Below, piece after piece: positions 55,724-64,000 of a stretch of 64,000 nucleotides of DNA (position 1 is its first letter; each line of letters opens with the position of its first letter). Where the stretch lies: NCBI GenBank assembly GCA_050012175.1, contig JBEKHR010000011.1, positions 82,237 to 146,236 on the forward strand. Reading direction: 5' to 3'. Under the pieces are notes generated by a model. That model ran no database searches and was not told the DNA's origin. It worked only from the letters and a program-made list of their open reading frames with translations. The translations under genes and the position numbers were made by a program. Source of the stretch: CAVROP01 sp050012175 (GTDB lineage Bacteria > Acidobacteriota > Terriglobia > UBA7540).

Positions 55724-57058
55724 TCATGACACCGGCGGATGGTCCAGGATCGTTTCAGTCGCCGGATCGTAATAGAGCTTCTTACCCCCCCAGAAGGACT
55801 GTGCTGCCGCAATGCACGCCAGCGCGTGCGCGTAGCCGTCGCTAACCGTTGAGTGCGGCTGCTGGCGACTCCGCAGGCATTCGAACCAGTTTTCCATGTG
55901 GTGCAGGTCGAGGTCTCCCATCCCCCCTGGCGGCAGCGCCTTGTCCCCGGGAAGCAAGACCTCTCTTTCGGCGCGTAGCTGGTCGATATCAGGGTTATCT
56001 TCGTGGTTACCTTTCTCTTCCACCAGTTTATATCGGGGGCTACCTTCGCCGCCCACGTTCATCAGGGTCGCCTTCTTTCCCATATAACGTGTAAAGCTGG
56101 GCGCATCGTTGCCAAAGCTGGTCGAATAACTGACCATGAACCCCTTGGGATATTCGAGCAGCGCCTGGAAGGTGTCCGGATTCTGGCGACCGTCTCGCCA
56201 GGCAAAGATCCCCCCGTGGGCCACCACGGACCGCAAATACCTGTCACCCATAAACCAGTGGACAAGGTCTATGGCGTGGCTCATCCATTGGTCGGCGATG
56301 CCACTGGAGAACTCCTTGTAGAGCCGGAATTCAAAATAGAGTTGCGGGTCGAAGGGACGAGGCGGCTTGGTCATCAGCCACTTGCCCCAGTCGGTATCTT
56401 CTGCCCGGAGTTGTTTCACTTCAGGCCGCCCCCGCCACCGCGGCCCGTGATAGTTCCACACGATTTCCACCTTGCTCACCTCGCCCAGGGCCCCCGTCTG
56501 GATGAGTTCGCACGCCGCCTGCGGGTACGGTTCGCTGCGATGCTGCGTGCCCACCTGAACAACCAGTCGCTTTTGCAGCACCGCATCGCGCGCCGCCTTG
56601 ACCTCCTCCAGGACGTTCCCCATGGGCTTCTCCACGTAGGCATCTTTCCCGGCCTCGGCAACGAGCTTCAGGATAGGGGAATGCGAATGTTCGGGTGTGG
56701 AAATCAGAACGGCATCCACGTCCTTCAAAAGCAGAAGGTCCTCGAGATATTGGAACTGTCGCGGCGGCCTGCCGTAATAAATCTTATTGGCCAAGACCGC
56801 TTTCTCCCGATTCACTTTCCAGAGGTCGCAGACGGCGGTCATCTCAACGTTGTGTTTCGCCCTCAGCCGGGAGACAATCCAATCCAACTCGCCTCCGCGA
56901 CTTCCAATTCCGATGTGCCCCAGCGAGACTCGATCGTTGGCGCCCACGATGCGCCCATAGGAAGCCGCCGTGGTCCCCAGGGCGGTCCCGGCCAGCATCG
57001 AAGCAGTGCGATTGAGAAACGACCTGCGGTTGATGGTGTTTTCCGGCTTGTCAGGCAT
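55724..57058 (-). CDS. Tat-exported Gfo/Idh/MocA family oxidoreductase 2
   Basis: 444 residues. Twin-arginine signal (NRRSFLNRTASMLAGTALGT, RR at 11-12), Rossmann domain from VSLGHIGIGSRGGELD, the family motif DAYVEKPMGNVLEEVKAARD, and the catalytic-domain stretch HAIDLVHWFMGD. The C-terminus ENWFECLRSRQQPHSTVSDG is typical of exported family members in acidobacteria and planctomycetes. Substrate unknown. ATG at 57058. A hairpin-rich gap separates it from the CRTAC1 gene on the same strand. Clearly diverged from the first oxidoreductase at 1179-2594. Confidence 0.92.
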   Translation of the reverse strand: MPDKPENTINRRSFLNRTASMLAGTALGTTAASYGRIVGANDRVSLGHIGIGSRGGELDWIVSRLRAKHNVEMTAVCDLWKVNREKAVLANKIYYGRPPRQFQYLEDLLLLKDVDAVLISTPEHSHSPILKLVAEAGKDAYVEKPMGNVLEEVKAARDAVLQKRLVVQVGTQHRSEPYPQAACELIQTGALGEVSKVEIVWNYHGPRWRGRPEVKQLRAEDTDWGKWLMTKPPRPFDPQLYFEFRLYKEFSSGIADQWMSHAIDLVHWFMGDRYLRSVVAHGGIFAWRDGRQNPDTFQALLEYPKGFMVSYSTSFGNDAPSFTRYMGKKATLMNVGGEGSPRYKLVEEKGNHEDNPDIDQLRAEREVLLPGDKALPPGGMGDLDLHHMENWFECLRSRQQPHSTVSDGYAHALACIAAAQSFWGGKKLYYDPATETILDHPPVS

Positions 57059-57475
57059 CGTATCCTCCGGCGGTTGAGGTTTGGGACCATCTTACACCAA
57101 CCCCAGAAGCGGCAGGCGACAAATGATGGGGAATTCCCCTCCTTGGTCAGGGAAGGGGTCCGTCAGCCGACGGATTGGCCTGCGCGCTTGCTCTCGTACC
57201 CACCACCCCCTGACCCTGTCCGCAGCCGACTGAGCGTGTGCCACATCTTCCGCTGGACACGGCGGCCGCACCTCTAACTCCTGCCCATTTCCCGGGGAGA
57301 ATGGCAGGGAATTGGGTCTTTGCCCTCTCCCCAAGGGAGAGGGCTGTTTCTTGACTTCTCCCTCCCGTGTCGAGCCGAAGATATGGGTAATGATCAGCCT
57401 CAGCCGAGGAGGGGAGCCATTCTCATGGCGGGTGCCGAGAGAAAAGCACGTTCCGGCGGTTATCCCGAGGCCGGC
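57059..57475. other. Intergenic region with a strong hairpin
   Basis: At 57322-57344 GCCCTCTCC, CCAAG, GGAGAGGGC forms a perfect 9-bp stem, of the same general type as the hairpins at 49105-49215. Nothing else recognised. The overlapping long frames here are shadows of the CRTAC1 gene. Confidence 0.55.
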
Positions 57476-59242
57476 TTACTTGCTGGGGATGCGGGGGAAG
57501 GAGCGCGGGATGATGCCTGTTCCTTCCTTCACCGTGATGACCTGGTTGATGGGGAGGTTGGTGAGCTTTTCCACGGTTCCGCTCGGCCAGGTGATTTCCA
57601 GCCGTTCGATGCTCTTGCGCTGTCCCAGGCCGAAGTGGACGCGCGGATCATGGGCGGACATGTAACTCATGCCGCCTTTCCTCTGCTGGTATTGAGTAAA
57701 TCCCTCGGAAACCAACTTCAGCGCCGCGCCCACGCCGTCGCGATTCGACGTGGTTCCTACCAGCATCACTTCCAGCCAGTTGTTCGCGTTGCCGCCGTCG
57801 TTACGCAGGAGCTGGGGATAGCCCCCGCTGACGGAAATGGCGATGTCCAGGTCACCGTCGTTATCGAAGTCGGCCACGGCGGAGCCGCGTCCCACGACGG
57901 GCTTCATGAAGTCCGGACCCAGGAGTTCCGAAACCTTCTCGAATTTCCCCTGGCCGAGGTTGCGGAACATCAGCTTGGGTTCCATGAAGGTCTCTTCGCT
58001 GTGGTAAAGGCTGATATTATCCAACATTGACCCATTAACTTGAAATATATCAACCCAGCCGTCGTTATCGTAGTCAAAAAGCTTTGTGCTGACCCCGCTC
58101 AGCAAGACCGCTTTGTTCCCCATGGCGGAGCTGTAGGTGGCGTCGTCGAACGTCTGGTCGTGATTGTTGCGGTAGAGGCGGTTCAACTCGAAATCCAGGT
58201 GGGTCACGTAGATGTCGAACCAGCCGTCCCCATCCACATCCGCGGCGTCGGCGCCCATGCCGGCCTCGTATTTCCCGTCTTCGCTGGCCGCCACTCCGGA
58301 CATGAAGGAAATATCCTCAAACGTTCCGTCCTTCTTGTTGATGAAGAGGGAATTCGGCCAGGTGTCGTTGGCCACGAAGACGTCCGTCCAGCCGTCATTG
58401 TTGAAGTCCGCGAGTACCACGCCCATCCCTTTTACCTCGGGGATGCCGATCCCCGATTTCTCGCTCACGTCGGTGAACGTGCCATCGTGGTTGTTGTGGT
58501 AGAGCTTCAACCGCAGCCCTCGATAGTTGTCCGGATGGCAGTAAGCGCGGTAGCCGGGCCGATGCTCGCCGCAATAGAGGTTGGTTTTGGGCGACCAGTC
58601 AATGTAGTTGCAGACCAGCAGGTCGAGATACCCGTCCTTGTCGTAATCGAACCAGCCCGCGCTGGTGGACCACTGGCCCTCGTCACCGACGCCGGCTTTG
58701 GCGGTCACGTCCGTGAAGGTGCCGTCCCCGTTGTTGTGGTAAAGGATGGCCCGGCCGTAGCCGGTGACGTAAAGGTCGGGATAGCCGTCGTTGTCGTAGT
58801 CGCCCACGGCCACGCCCTGCCCGTAGAGGCCCTCGGCGCCCACACCAGCCTTTTCCGTCACGTCCGTAAAGGTCCCATCGCCATTGTTGTGGTAAAGGGC
58901 GGAGCGCAGCGGGTGCGGAGGCTTGTACCACTCGGTCTCCGCCGTCTGCACAAAATAAAGGTCCATCAATCCGTCCTGGTCGTAATCAATCCAACCCAGG
59001 CCGTTGCCCATGGTTTCGAGATAATTCTTCTCAGCGCTGAAAGTATGGTCGTGCTGGAAGGTGATGCCAGCGGCCTGGCGGATGTCCGTAAAGCGGACCG
59101 GTACGGAAATCGGGGGGGTCTTGGCCGTCTCGGCGCTCAGGAATTCCAGCGCCACAACGCCGGATGACAAAGCCAACACTAGCAGGGCTGCCTGAACAAG
59201 CCGCCTGCCTCTGCTTCCTGAGCGTGAAGAAACCTGGGCCAT
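57476..59242 (-). CDS. CRTAC1-family protein (FG-GAP/VCBS repeats, ASPIC/UnbV domain)
   Basis: 588 residues from ATG at 59242 (AAGG upstream; the TTG seven codons earlier is less likely). Basic start and a membrane/signal helix (about 14-32). A beta-propeller of calcium-loop repeats follows: DYDQDGLMDLYFV, DYDNDGYPDLYVT, DYDKDGYLDLLVC, DFNNDGWTDVFVA, DVDGDGWFDIYVT, DYDNDGWVDIFQV, DFDNDGDLDIAIS. The end is an ASPIC/UnbV domain (NNWLEVMLVGTTSNRDGVGA and RVHFGLGQRKSIERLEITWP). Such exported proteins are plentiful in acidobacteria; function unknown, probably extracellular binding. Confidence 0.93.
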   Translation of the reverse strand: MAQVSSRSGSRGRRLVQAALLVLALSSGVVALEFLSAETAKTPPISVPVRFTDIRQAAGITFQHDHTFSAEKNYLETMGNGLGWIDYDQDGLMDLYFVQTAETEWYKPPHPLRSALYHNNGDGTFTDVTEKAGVGAEGLYGQGVAVGDYDNDGYPDLYVTGYGRAILYHNNGDGTFTDVTAKAGVGDEGQWSTSAGWFDYDKDGYLDLLVCNYIDWSPKTNLYCGEHRPGYRAYCHPDNYRGLRLKLYHNNHDGTFTDVSEKSGIGIPEVKGMGVVLADFNNDGWTDVFVANDTWPNSLFINKKDGTFEDISFMSGVAASEDGKYEAGMGADAADVDGDGWFDIYVTHLDFELNRLYRNNHDQTFDDATYSSAMGNKAVLLSGVSTKLFDYDNDGWVDIFQVNGSMLDNISLYHSEETFMEPKLMFRNLGQGKFEKVSELLGPDFMKPVVGRGSAVADFDNDGDLDIAISVSGGYPQLLRNDGGNANNWLEVMLVGTTSNRDGVGAALKLVSEGFTQYQQRKGGMSYMSAHDPRVHFGLGQRKSIERLEITWPSGTVEKLTNLPINQVITVKEGTGIIPRSFPRIPSK

Positions 59243-60162
59243 CTGCCTTCTGTTGGTGGTCAATCGCGAATCTCAACTATAACCTGAGATGGCATTGCGG
59301 CTCAATCGCCATTCTCATCGAGGGCGCGCGAAATGCATGTCACGCTCTACCCGTATGTGGGTAGTAGGTGGTATGAGGGGAGGGAGGTTTTTCGCCACCC
59401 ACCACCTGCCACCTACCCCGTACCCCCTACCACCTACCAGACACCTGATACCCGGCTCCTGTTCTTCTTCCCCACTTGCCACCTACCCCCTACCGTCTGC
59501 CACCCGGTGTCTGCTCTTGTGGTTCCTGAATCCCGAATCCTGAATCCTGAATCCTGTTCTTCCCCACCTACCTCCTTTCTTTTCAACAACATTCCCGCTT
59601 TCAAGGCGTAACTACCTTTGTTTTCTATAACATTCCCGCTTTGTCGCGGCCTGCTGAAAGCCGGTCCTTTATTTTCATAGAGATTCCTGCATCGTTCCTT
59701 CACTTTTTAAAGTTACTAGGGTTTCTTCTTTCCCACTAAGGGTGACGTATTGTCGCAGACTGCGGTACGGGCCAAGAGTCCCGCCAACTCGACCTCCCCT
59801 CAAATGCAGTCGGCAGTAAGCAGAAGGCAGTCGGCGGAAAGCTGATGCTCTCCATTCTGCTCCTGACTCCTGTTCTTCCCCCACCTACGACCTACCACCT
59901 ACCGTCTACCAACTATCACATCCCTAGCCTCGTGTCAAGAGCAAAAACGCCGGATGCACAAGAGCAGGAGTGTAGAGGCGGGTTTAGCCCGGTGCCTTAA
60001 ACCTGAATTCGGAACTCGCACCTTGGATGTCGCCCGCCAAGGCGGGCTGAGAGAGACTCCTCGGGGGGACCTGTTTGGGCAGGCACCCTTGAAATGATTG
60101 TTGGCAAACGCAAAGAGGCCGAGGCCTCGAAGCACATTGATAACCGAACACCATCGGCTGTT
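59243..60162. other. 0.9-kb repeat-rich intergenic region
   Basis: Contains GGTAGGT/ACCTACC heptad arms (59345-59510), a CCTGAAT run (59525-59555), the second trimeric AACATTCCCGC repeat (59580-59690), a GCAGTCG run (59804-59835) and a short ACCTACC run (59880-59915). No gene is supported; the frames of 66-169 residues here are repeat DNA or shadows. Confidence 0.7.
59580..59690. repeat. Trimeric TTTTCAAyAACATTCCCGC repeat (copy 2)
   Basis: Units at 59580, 59621 and 59672, the same 41- and 51-bp spacing as copy 1 at 19851-19961. The third unit is degenerate (TTTTCATAGAGATTCCTGC) and is followed by the same ATCGTTCCTTCA flank. Confidence 0.85.
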
Positions 60163-60879
60163 TTATCTTCCTAACAATCCCACGTACGCCGCCGCGCCTA
60201 TCGCACCGCCGATGAGCGGCCCCACAACCGGCACCCAGGAGTATCCCCAATCTGAGCTGCCTTTGCCCGGTATAGGCAGGAGCGCATGGGCAAGGCGTGG
60301 ACCCAGATCTCGGGCGGGGTTTATGGCGTAGCCGGTCGGGGCGCCCAGCGAGAGACCAATCCCCCAGACCAGTAGCCCAATGAGCAAGGGTGTGAGTCCG
60401 CTTTGCGCCGGACCAGCGTTCGCCGAGATGGCCAGTACCCCAAAGACCAGCACGAACGTTCCGATTATTTCGGTGAGGAGGTTTAGAGGGCATCGACGGA
60501 TGGCGGGGATGGTCGAGAAGACGGAAAGCTTCGAAACTTGGCTTTCAGTTTCGGACCAGTGCGCCAAATAGGCCAACCATACAATGACCGCACCCAGGAA
60601 GGCGCCAATGAATTGGGCCCCGATGTATCTGGGCACATCGCTCCAGGCAAACTTGCCGACCGCAGCAAGGCCCAGAGTTATCGCGGGATTCAAATGCGCG
60701 CCGCTGATGCGCCCCACCGCATAGACCGCAACTGCCACGCCCATCGCCCAGCCCGTAGTGATCACGATCCAGCCTGAGTTCTGCGCCTTTGTCTTATTCA
60801 ACACAACTCCCGCCACCACCCCGTCTCCAAAAATGATCAACAATGCCGTGCCGATGACTTCAGCAGCGAATGGTTTCAT
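60163..60879 (-). CDS. Aquaglyceroporin (GlpF-like MIP channel)
   Basis: 238 residues with six membrane helices and two half-helices. The two NPA boxes are SGAHLNPAITLG (about 60-71) and GYAINPARDLGPRL (about 180-193). The aspartate after the second box (NPARD) is the mark of glycerol-conducting channels rather than water-specific aquaporins. It would let glycerol or similar small polyols cross the inner membrane. ATG at 60879 with GGAGGAGG. No glycerol kinase gene follows, so the transported compound is uncertain. Confidence 0.93.
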   Translation of the reverse strand: MKPFAAEVIGTALLIIFGDGVVAGVVLNKTKAQNSGWIVITTGWAMGVAVAVYAVGRISGAHLNPAITLGLAAVGKFAWSDVPRYIGAQFIGAFLGAVIVWLAYLAHWSETESQVSKLSVFSTIPAIRRCPLNLLTEIIGTFVLVFGVLAISANAGPAQSGLTPLLIGLLVWGIGLSLGAPTGYAINPARDLGPRLAHALLPIPGKGSSDWGYSWVPVVGPLIGGAIGAAAYVGLLGR

Positions 60880-61163
60880 ACGCCTCCTCCAGGAACGGAT
60901 TCTGATTTGCGAGCCGCGCTAACCTGGGTATTCACAAATTGATCGGAGCGAGACTGTTGCCCCTGGCTTGAGAGCCCTCGCAAGAAAAACTTACACCAGA
61001 GAATAGACAAAACCTCGTGCCTCGCGAGTGTACCAGACTTCCTTAGCATTTCATCCCTTGGGCAGGCGACACTTGAGGAGTGAGCGCGGATTCGCAGCAG
61101 GGAGTGATGAAGGGCGGGCAGGGCCCCGACAGGTTCGGGTGGGGGTTTGGATTTCGGCGGACC

Positions 61164-62108
61164 TTACTCGTCGAACTTTTTTAAGTGACCACGACTATGA
61201 ACATCGTGGTGGTCCTCCAGTGTTTCCAAATGGCTGATCACTTCGGTTCTCATCCTCGAATCTTGTTGGATCCTCTCTTCAATTTTGGTGGCCAGCGAAT
61301 GCGCAGATTCCAAAGATGTGTGTTTGGGAAAGAGCAGATGGAATTCCACCCAAGTCGTATTGCCAGCATTGCGATGCCGCAGCCCATGAAACTCAACCCC
61401 GGCTTCGGAAGTCATCTCGATGAGCAGTCGCCGGATTTGAGCTTGGGTCATCGGATCGACTTCATCCATCAACCCACCGATTGATTGGCGAATCAACTTG
61501 CTCCCCATCCAAAGGATGTCCAGGGCGACAAGAATCGCAACCATAGGATCAAAACGAAGCCAGCCCGTGAGGATGGTCAAACCAAGTCCCACGACGACAC
61601 CGAGACTGGTCAAGCAGTCGGTGAGTACGTGTCTGCCATCGGCCACTAGGATCAAAGACCCATACTTTTTTCCAACCCATACGAGATAGCCGCCCAGAGC
61701 TCCGTTGACTAGACCAGCGACTAGAACAAGCAAAGCCCCTGCCCCCAGGTTCTCCAGTTTGGGCCCCGCAATCAACCTGTGAATTGACACATAGACGATA
61801 TAAAACGCAGCAAGCACGATCATGGCGCCCTCGAAGCCAGCCGAAAAGAATGCGATCTTGTCATGACCGTATAGATGACTGGGGTCAGGAGGCTTGCGGC
61901 TCAACCAGAGGCTGTAAGCGGCAAAGGAAACAGCCACCACGTGGACGACCGATTCGGCAGCGTCGGAGAGGATAGCCGCGGATCCGGTCATCCAGTAGGC
62001 AAGTACTTTTGTTCCGAGCATGAAGAAGCCGACCGCCAGAGAAAGCCGCACGGCGAGTTGGAGTGGGCGCGATTCGTGGGGGTTCGGGATGTCCGCCGCA
62101 GCCATCAT
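61164..62108 (-). CDS. Cation diffusion facilitator (CDF) metal exporter
   Basis: 314 residues. Six membrane helices in the first 215 residues, with the metal-site segments GSAAILSDAAESVVHVVAVS (about 43-62) and ADGRHVLTDCLTSLGVVVGL (HxxxD, about 157-176). A cytoplasmic C-terminal domain follows (AGVEFHGLRHRNAGNTTWVE, with the late HHDVHSRGH). It exports divalent metal (zinc, iron, manganese or cobalt) against protons. The MM start at 62108 is plausible without a strong ribosome site. It follows the NodT-type channel gene on the same strand. Confidence 0.92.
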   Translation of the reverse strand: MMAAADIPNPHESRPLQLAVRLSLAVGFFMLGTKVLAYWMTGSAAILSDAAESVVHVVAVSFAAYSLWLSRKPPDPSHLYGHDKIAFFSAGFEGAMIVLAAFYIVYVSIHRLIAGPKLENLGAGALLVLVAGLVNGALGGYLVWVGKKYGSLILVADGRHVLTDCLTSLGVVVGLGLTILTGWLRFDPMVAILVALDILWMGSKLIRQSIGGLMDEVDPMTQAQIRRLLIEMTSEAGVEFHGLRHRNAGNTTWVEFHLLFPKHTSLESAHSLATKIEERIQQDSRMRTEVISHLETLEDHHDVHSRGHLKKFDE

Positions 62109-62292
62109 GCTCGTCCGAACTGGGAACTCACCCGAGTTTCAGGTTTCACTATTAAGTCTGTCGCTAATCATACCACCTGCCGCCACCAGAAGGCGCTTGT
62201 TCAGGGCAAAATCAACTACGGCGCGGATCATTTCTCCTCCCGAATGCGGCCAATCCGCTCACCAGGTTTATGCGGAGATCTTCGAATCAAGT

Positions 62293-63777
62293 TCAATTCT
62301 TAGGAACATCCGAGCGGTTCCACCATCCGCCGCCAAGAGCCTGAAACAAGGCGGCAGTGTCGGCATAACGATTGGCTTGCGCCTGCACGAGGTTGATCAC
62401 GGCTTGCAGATACGCTTGTTCCGCGCTCAAGAGCGCCAAGTAGCTGACATAGCCGGACTGATACTGTTTTCTGGCCAAGTCGAGGGTGACGCTGGAGGCA
62501 TCTTTTGCGGCTGCTGCGGCCTTCAAGGCGTCGGCATCCTGTTGGAGCGCATTCAACGTGTCAGCGACATTCTGAAAGGCGGTGAGGACAGTGCTGCGAT
62601 ATTGTTCGGCGGCCTGAGTATAAGCGGCACGCGCGGCGCGCTCCCGATGCAGGAGGGTGCCGCCTTGAAAGATGGGCTGCGTGACGCCTGCTCCTATATC
62701 CCAAAAGCCGCTGCCTCCCGAGAACAACCGGCCGAGGACCACCGCCATGCCGCCAGCATCCGCGGTCAGCGCAAAGTTCGGGAGGCGGTTCGCAACGGCA
62801 ATGCCAATTTGGGCGCTGGCTGAATGCAGGTTCTCCTCGGCCTGGCGCACATCCGGGCGTTGCTCCACGAGTTGCGAAGAAAGGCTCACCGGCAGTTCCT
62901 GCGGCAGTTGCAAACTCGACAGCTCAAACTTTTCGATCAAATCTTGGTTGGGGAACCCGCCCGACAGCACAGCCAGCAGGTCACGTTGTTGAGCCAACTG
63001 CTTAAGCAGCGGCGGCAAGGTGGCGACGACTTGGGCGAGCTGCGATTCCTGCGCCGCCACGTCGAGCTCGCTCGCATACCCCTTCGCATACTGGTTCCGC
63101 AAAATCTCCAGCATGTTGGTGTTGATGGTGATGAGCTCACGGGTTGCGTCAATCTGCCCCCGCCATGATGCCTCTTGTATGGCTCCGGCGGCGACGTTTG
63201 CGCTCAGCGTGATATGCGTCGCGGCCAGGGCAAAACGCGCCTGCTGCTCCTGCGCTTCGAGCGACTCCACGGTTCTCCGGTTTAGACCGAAAACGTCCGG
63301 CACAAACGAGACGCTCACCTGCGGCGTATAGAGGCTGTAATTCAAGGCACTGGTGTTGGTTACAGGTGAAAGGGCGTTCGCTGACTTCGCCCGGGTCGCC
63401 GAAAAACCGCCCGTAACACTGGGGTAGTAAGCACCTCGTTGGGCCAGCACATTCTCTCTTGCCACTATCAATGCCGCCTGCGCCGCCTTGAGGTCGGGAT
63501 TGGCTTTGAGCGAGCGCTCAATCAAATCGTTGAGTGGCTTGGAGTGAAACAATGCCCACCACTCTCCTGGAATATCCCTCCCTTCCACCAAGCGTTGCGC
63601 CTGTCCCCCGGCGACGTTGGCCGTGCTGCTGGTGGTCGAAATCGGAGTAGGTGTATAACCGCCGACATTCGGAGGTGCAGGCTTCTTGAACTTAGGCCCA
63701 ACCACGCAACCTGCGGTGAGCAGTAAAGCAGAGGTCGCGATGAAGCGGGCGAGGCGCAATATGCGAGTGCGAAACAT
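62293..63777 (-). CDS. NodT-family outer membrane efflux lipoprotein
   Basis: 494 residues. Lipoprotein signal with lipobox LTAGC (cysteine at 24), followed by VVGPKFKKPAPPNVGGY typical of NodT/CusC/OprM channels. Two OEP repeats follow: KANPDLKAAQAALIVARENV and VEQRPDVRQAEENLHSASAQ, IGIAVANRLPNFALTADAGG. It forms the outer-membrane end of a tripartite pump. No RND pump or adaptor gene is seen before the window ends. Next on the strand is the CDF gene (gap 184 bp), so a metal-efflux role is possible. Confidence 0.93.
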   Translation of the reverse strand: MFRTRILRLARFIATSALLLTAGCVVGPKFKKPAPPNVGGYTPTPISTTSSTANVAGGQAQRLVEGRDIPGEWWALFHSKPLNDLIERSLKANPDLKAAQAALIVARENVLAQRGAYYPSVTGGFSATRAKSANALSPVTNTSALNYSLYTPQVSVSFVPDVFGLNRRTVESLEAQEQQARFALAATHITLSANVAAGAIQEASWRGQIDATRELITINTNMLEILRNQYAKGYASELDVAAQESQLAQVVATLPPLLKQLAQQRDLLAVLSGGFPNQDLIEKFELSSLQLPQELPVSLSSQLVEQRPDVRQAEENLHSASAQIGIAVANRLPNFALTADAGGMAVVLGRLFSGGSGFWDIGAGVTQPIFQGGTLLHRERAARAAYTQAAEQYRSTVLTAFQNVADTLNALQQDADALKAAAAAKDASSVTLDLARKQYQSGYVSYLALLSAEQAYLQAVINLVQAQANRYADTAALFQALGGGWWNRSDVPKN

Positions 63778-63933
63778 GCGAATTAATTCCTTAAGGCTTG
63801 CGGTTCATACGGGTTCCGTTGATCGCCCCGGTATTGCTGCTATGTGAGTGCGGCGATCCACCCACGCCCGCCGGGTTAGTACTACTACGTTAAGTTATTG
63901 ACCTCCCACAGGAGAGGTGCTAAGCTCCGGTCC
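63778..63933. other. Short gap before the truncated ORF
   Basis: Divergent promoter space between the NodT-type gene and the plus-strand ORF at 63934. TAGTACTACTACGTTAAGTTAT near 63878 is AT-rich and could hold a promoter or an element end. Nothing firm. Confidence 0.3.
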
Positions 63934-64000
63934 ATGACCGAGAGCGAAATCGAGAAATGTCGAAAGCGCTTGGAACAATTCTTGGCCGACCTGCTGGAGC
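63934..64000 (+). CDS. N-terminus of a possible transposase, cut by the window edge
   Basis: Only 22 residues are visible: MTESEIEKCRKRLEQFLADL and two more. ATG at 63934 with AGGAGAGG about 18 bases upstream, a little far. The opening resembles the start of some IS701/IS4-type (DDE) transposases as I remember them, but this rests on very little sequence. Confidence 0.4.
   Translation, partial: MTESEIEKCRKRLEQFLADLLE

Noticed and set aside
59434..59703. 89-residue minus-strand ORF with ENKG-type strings
   Set aside because: It is a translation of the trimeric repeat and of CCTGAAT heptads; the equivalent frame in the other copy is interrupted by stops.

Overview
The window looks like a chromosomal segment of an uncultured or poorly known member of the Acidobacteriota. 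The strongest pointers are five very large permeases of the ADOP type (acidobacterial duplicated orphan permease, about 810-850 residues each, sharing an N-terminal DLRYGLRMLAKNPGF-like motif and a C-terminal ARRAxKVDPMxALRYE-like motif). Two Tat-exported Gfo/Idh/MocA oxidoreductases, a CRTAC1/ASPIC-UnbV protein and moderately GC-rich coding sequence also fit. No rRNA, tRNA or CRISPR array was seen.

Layout: 1-5.7 kb holds a SYLF protein, a 3' remnant of a class I fructose-bisphosphate aldolase, a secreted oxidoreductase, a sigma/anti-sigma cluster whose sigma gene is broken twice, and a vapBC toxin-antitoxin pair. 5.7-12.3 kb holds an M20 peptidase, a GH57 glucanotransferase, a Trm112-like protein, a GT9 glycosyltransferase and a heptose kinase. 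12.7-16.9 kb is a TetR-HlyD-ATPase-permease efflux operon in the order of E. coli cecR-ybhGFSR, with a perfect operator on the TetR start codon. 17.1-19.7 kb holds ddl, arginase and a secreted hypothetical.

20.5-40.8 kb is one co-directional export locus: a MacA-like adaptor, five ADOP permeases, two LolD/MacB-type ATPases, and a sigma-54 activator with its NtrY-like kinase. A candidate sigma-54 promoter and an upstream inverted repeat precede the adaptor. Inside the locus are a four-helix-bundle (IVP/S23-like) gene and a small nucleotidyltransferase module. 41-43 kb holds an AbrB-RelE pair and a TonB-like protein. 43.1-51.8 kb is a complete minus-strand SUF iron-sulfur operon (Rrf2 regulator, a 44-residue coupled ORF, sufB, a hypothetical, sufC, sufD, sufS, sufU, sufT, ygfZ) with an IscR-like operator. 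52.9-64 kb holds a pilin with a candidate sigma-54 promoter, a PD-(D/E)XK-like protein, a second oxidoreductase, a CRTAC1 protein, an aquaglyceroporin, a CDF exporter, a NodT-type outer membrane factor and the start of a possible transposase.

The most unusual structure lies between the genes. Many gaps carry degenerate tandem repeats with a strict 7-bp period (many different heptad words), usually as two inverted arms around a short core. They abut or supply the stop codons of neighbouring genes. One such inverted pair encloses the four-helix-bundle ORF, and the right arm encodes the end of that protein. This suggests a mobile-element family in which the IVP ORF marks the coding-competent form and the short hairpins are derivatives. 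That link is inference. Other repeat families (hairpin-module arrays, a trimeric AACATTCCCGC repeat, SERSEES-type hairpins, 28-bp palindromes) are also present.
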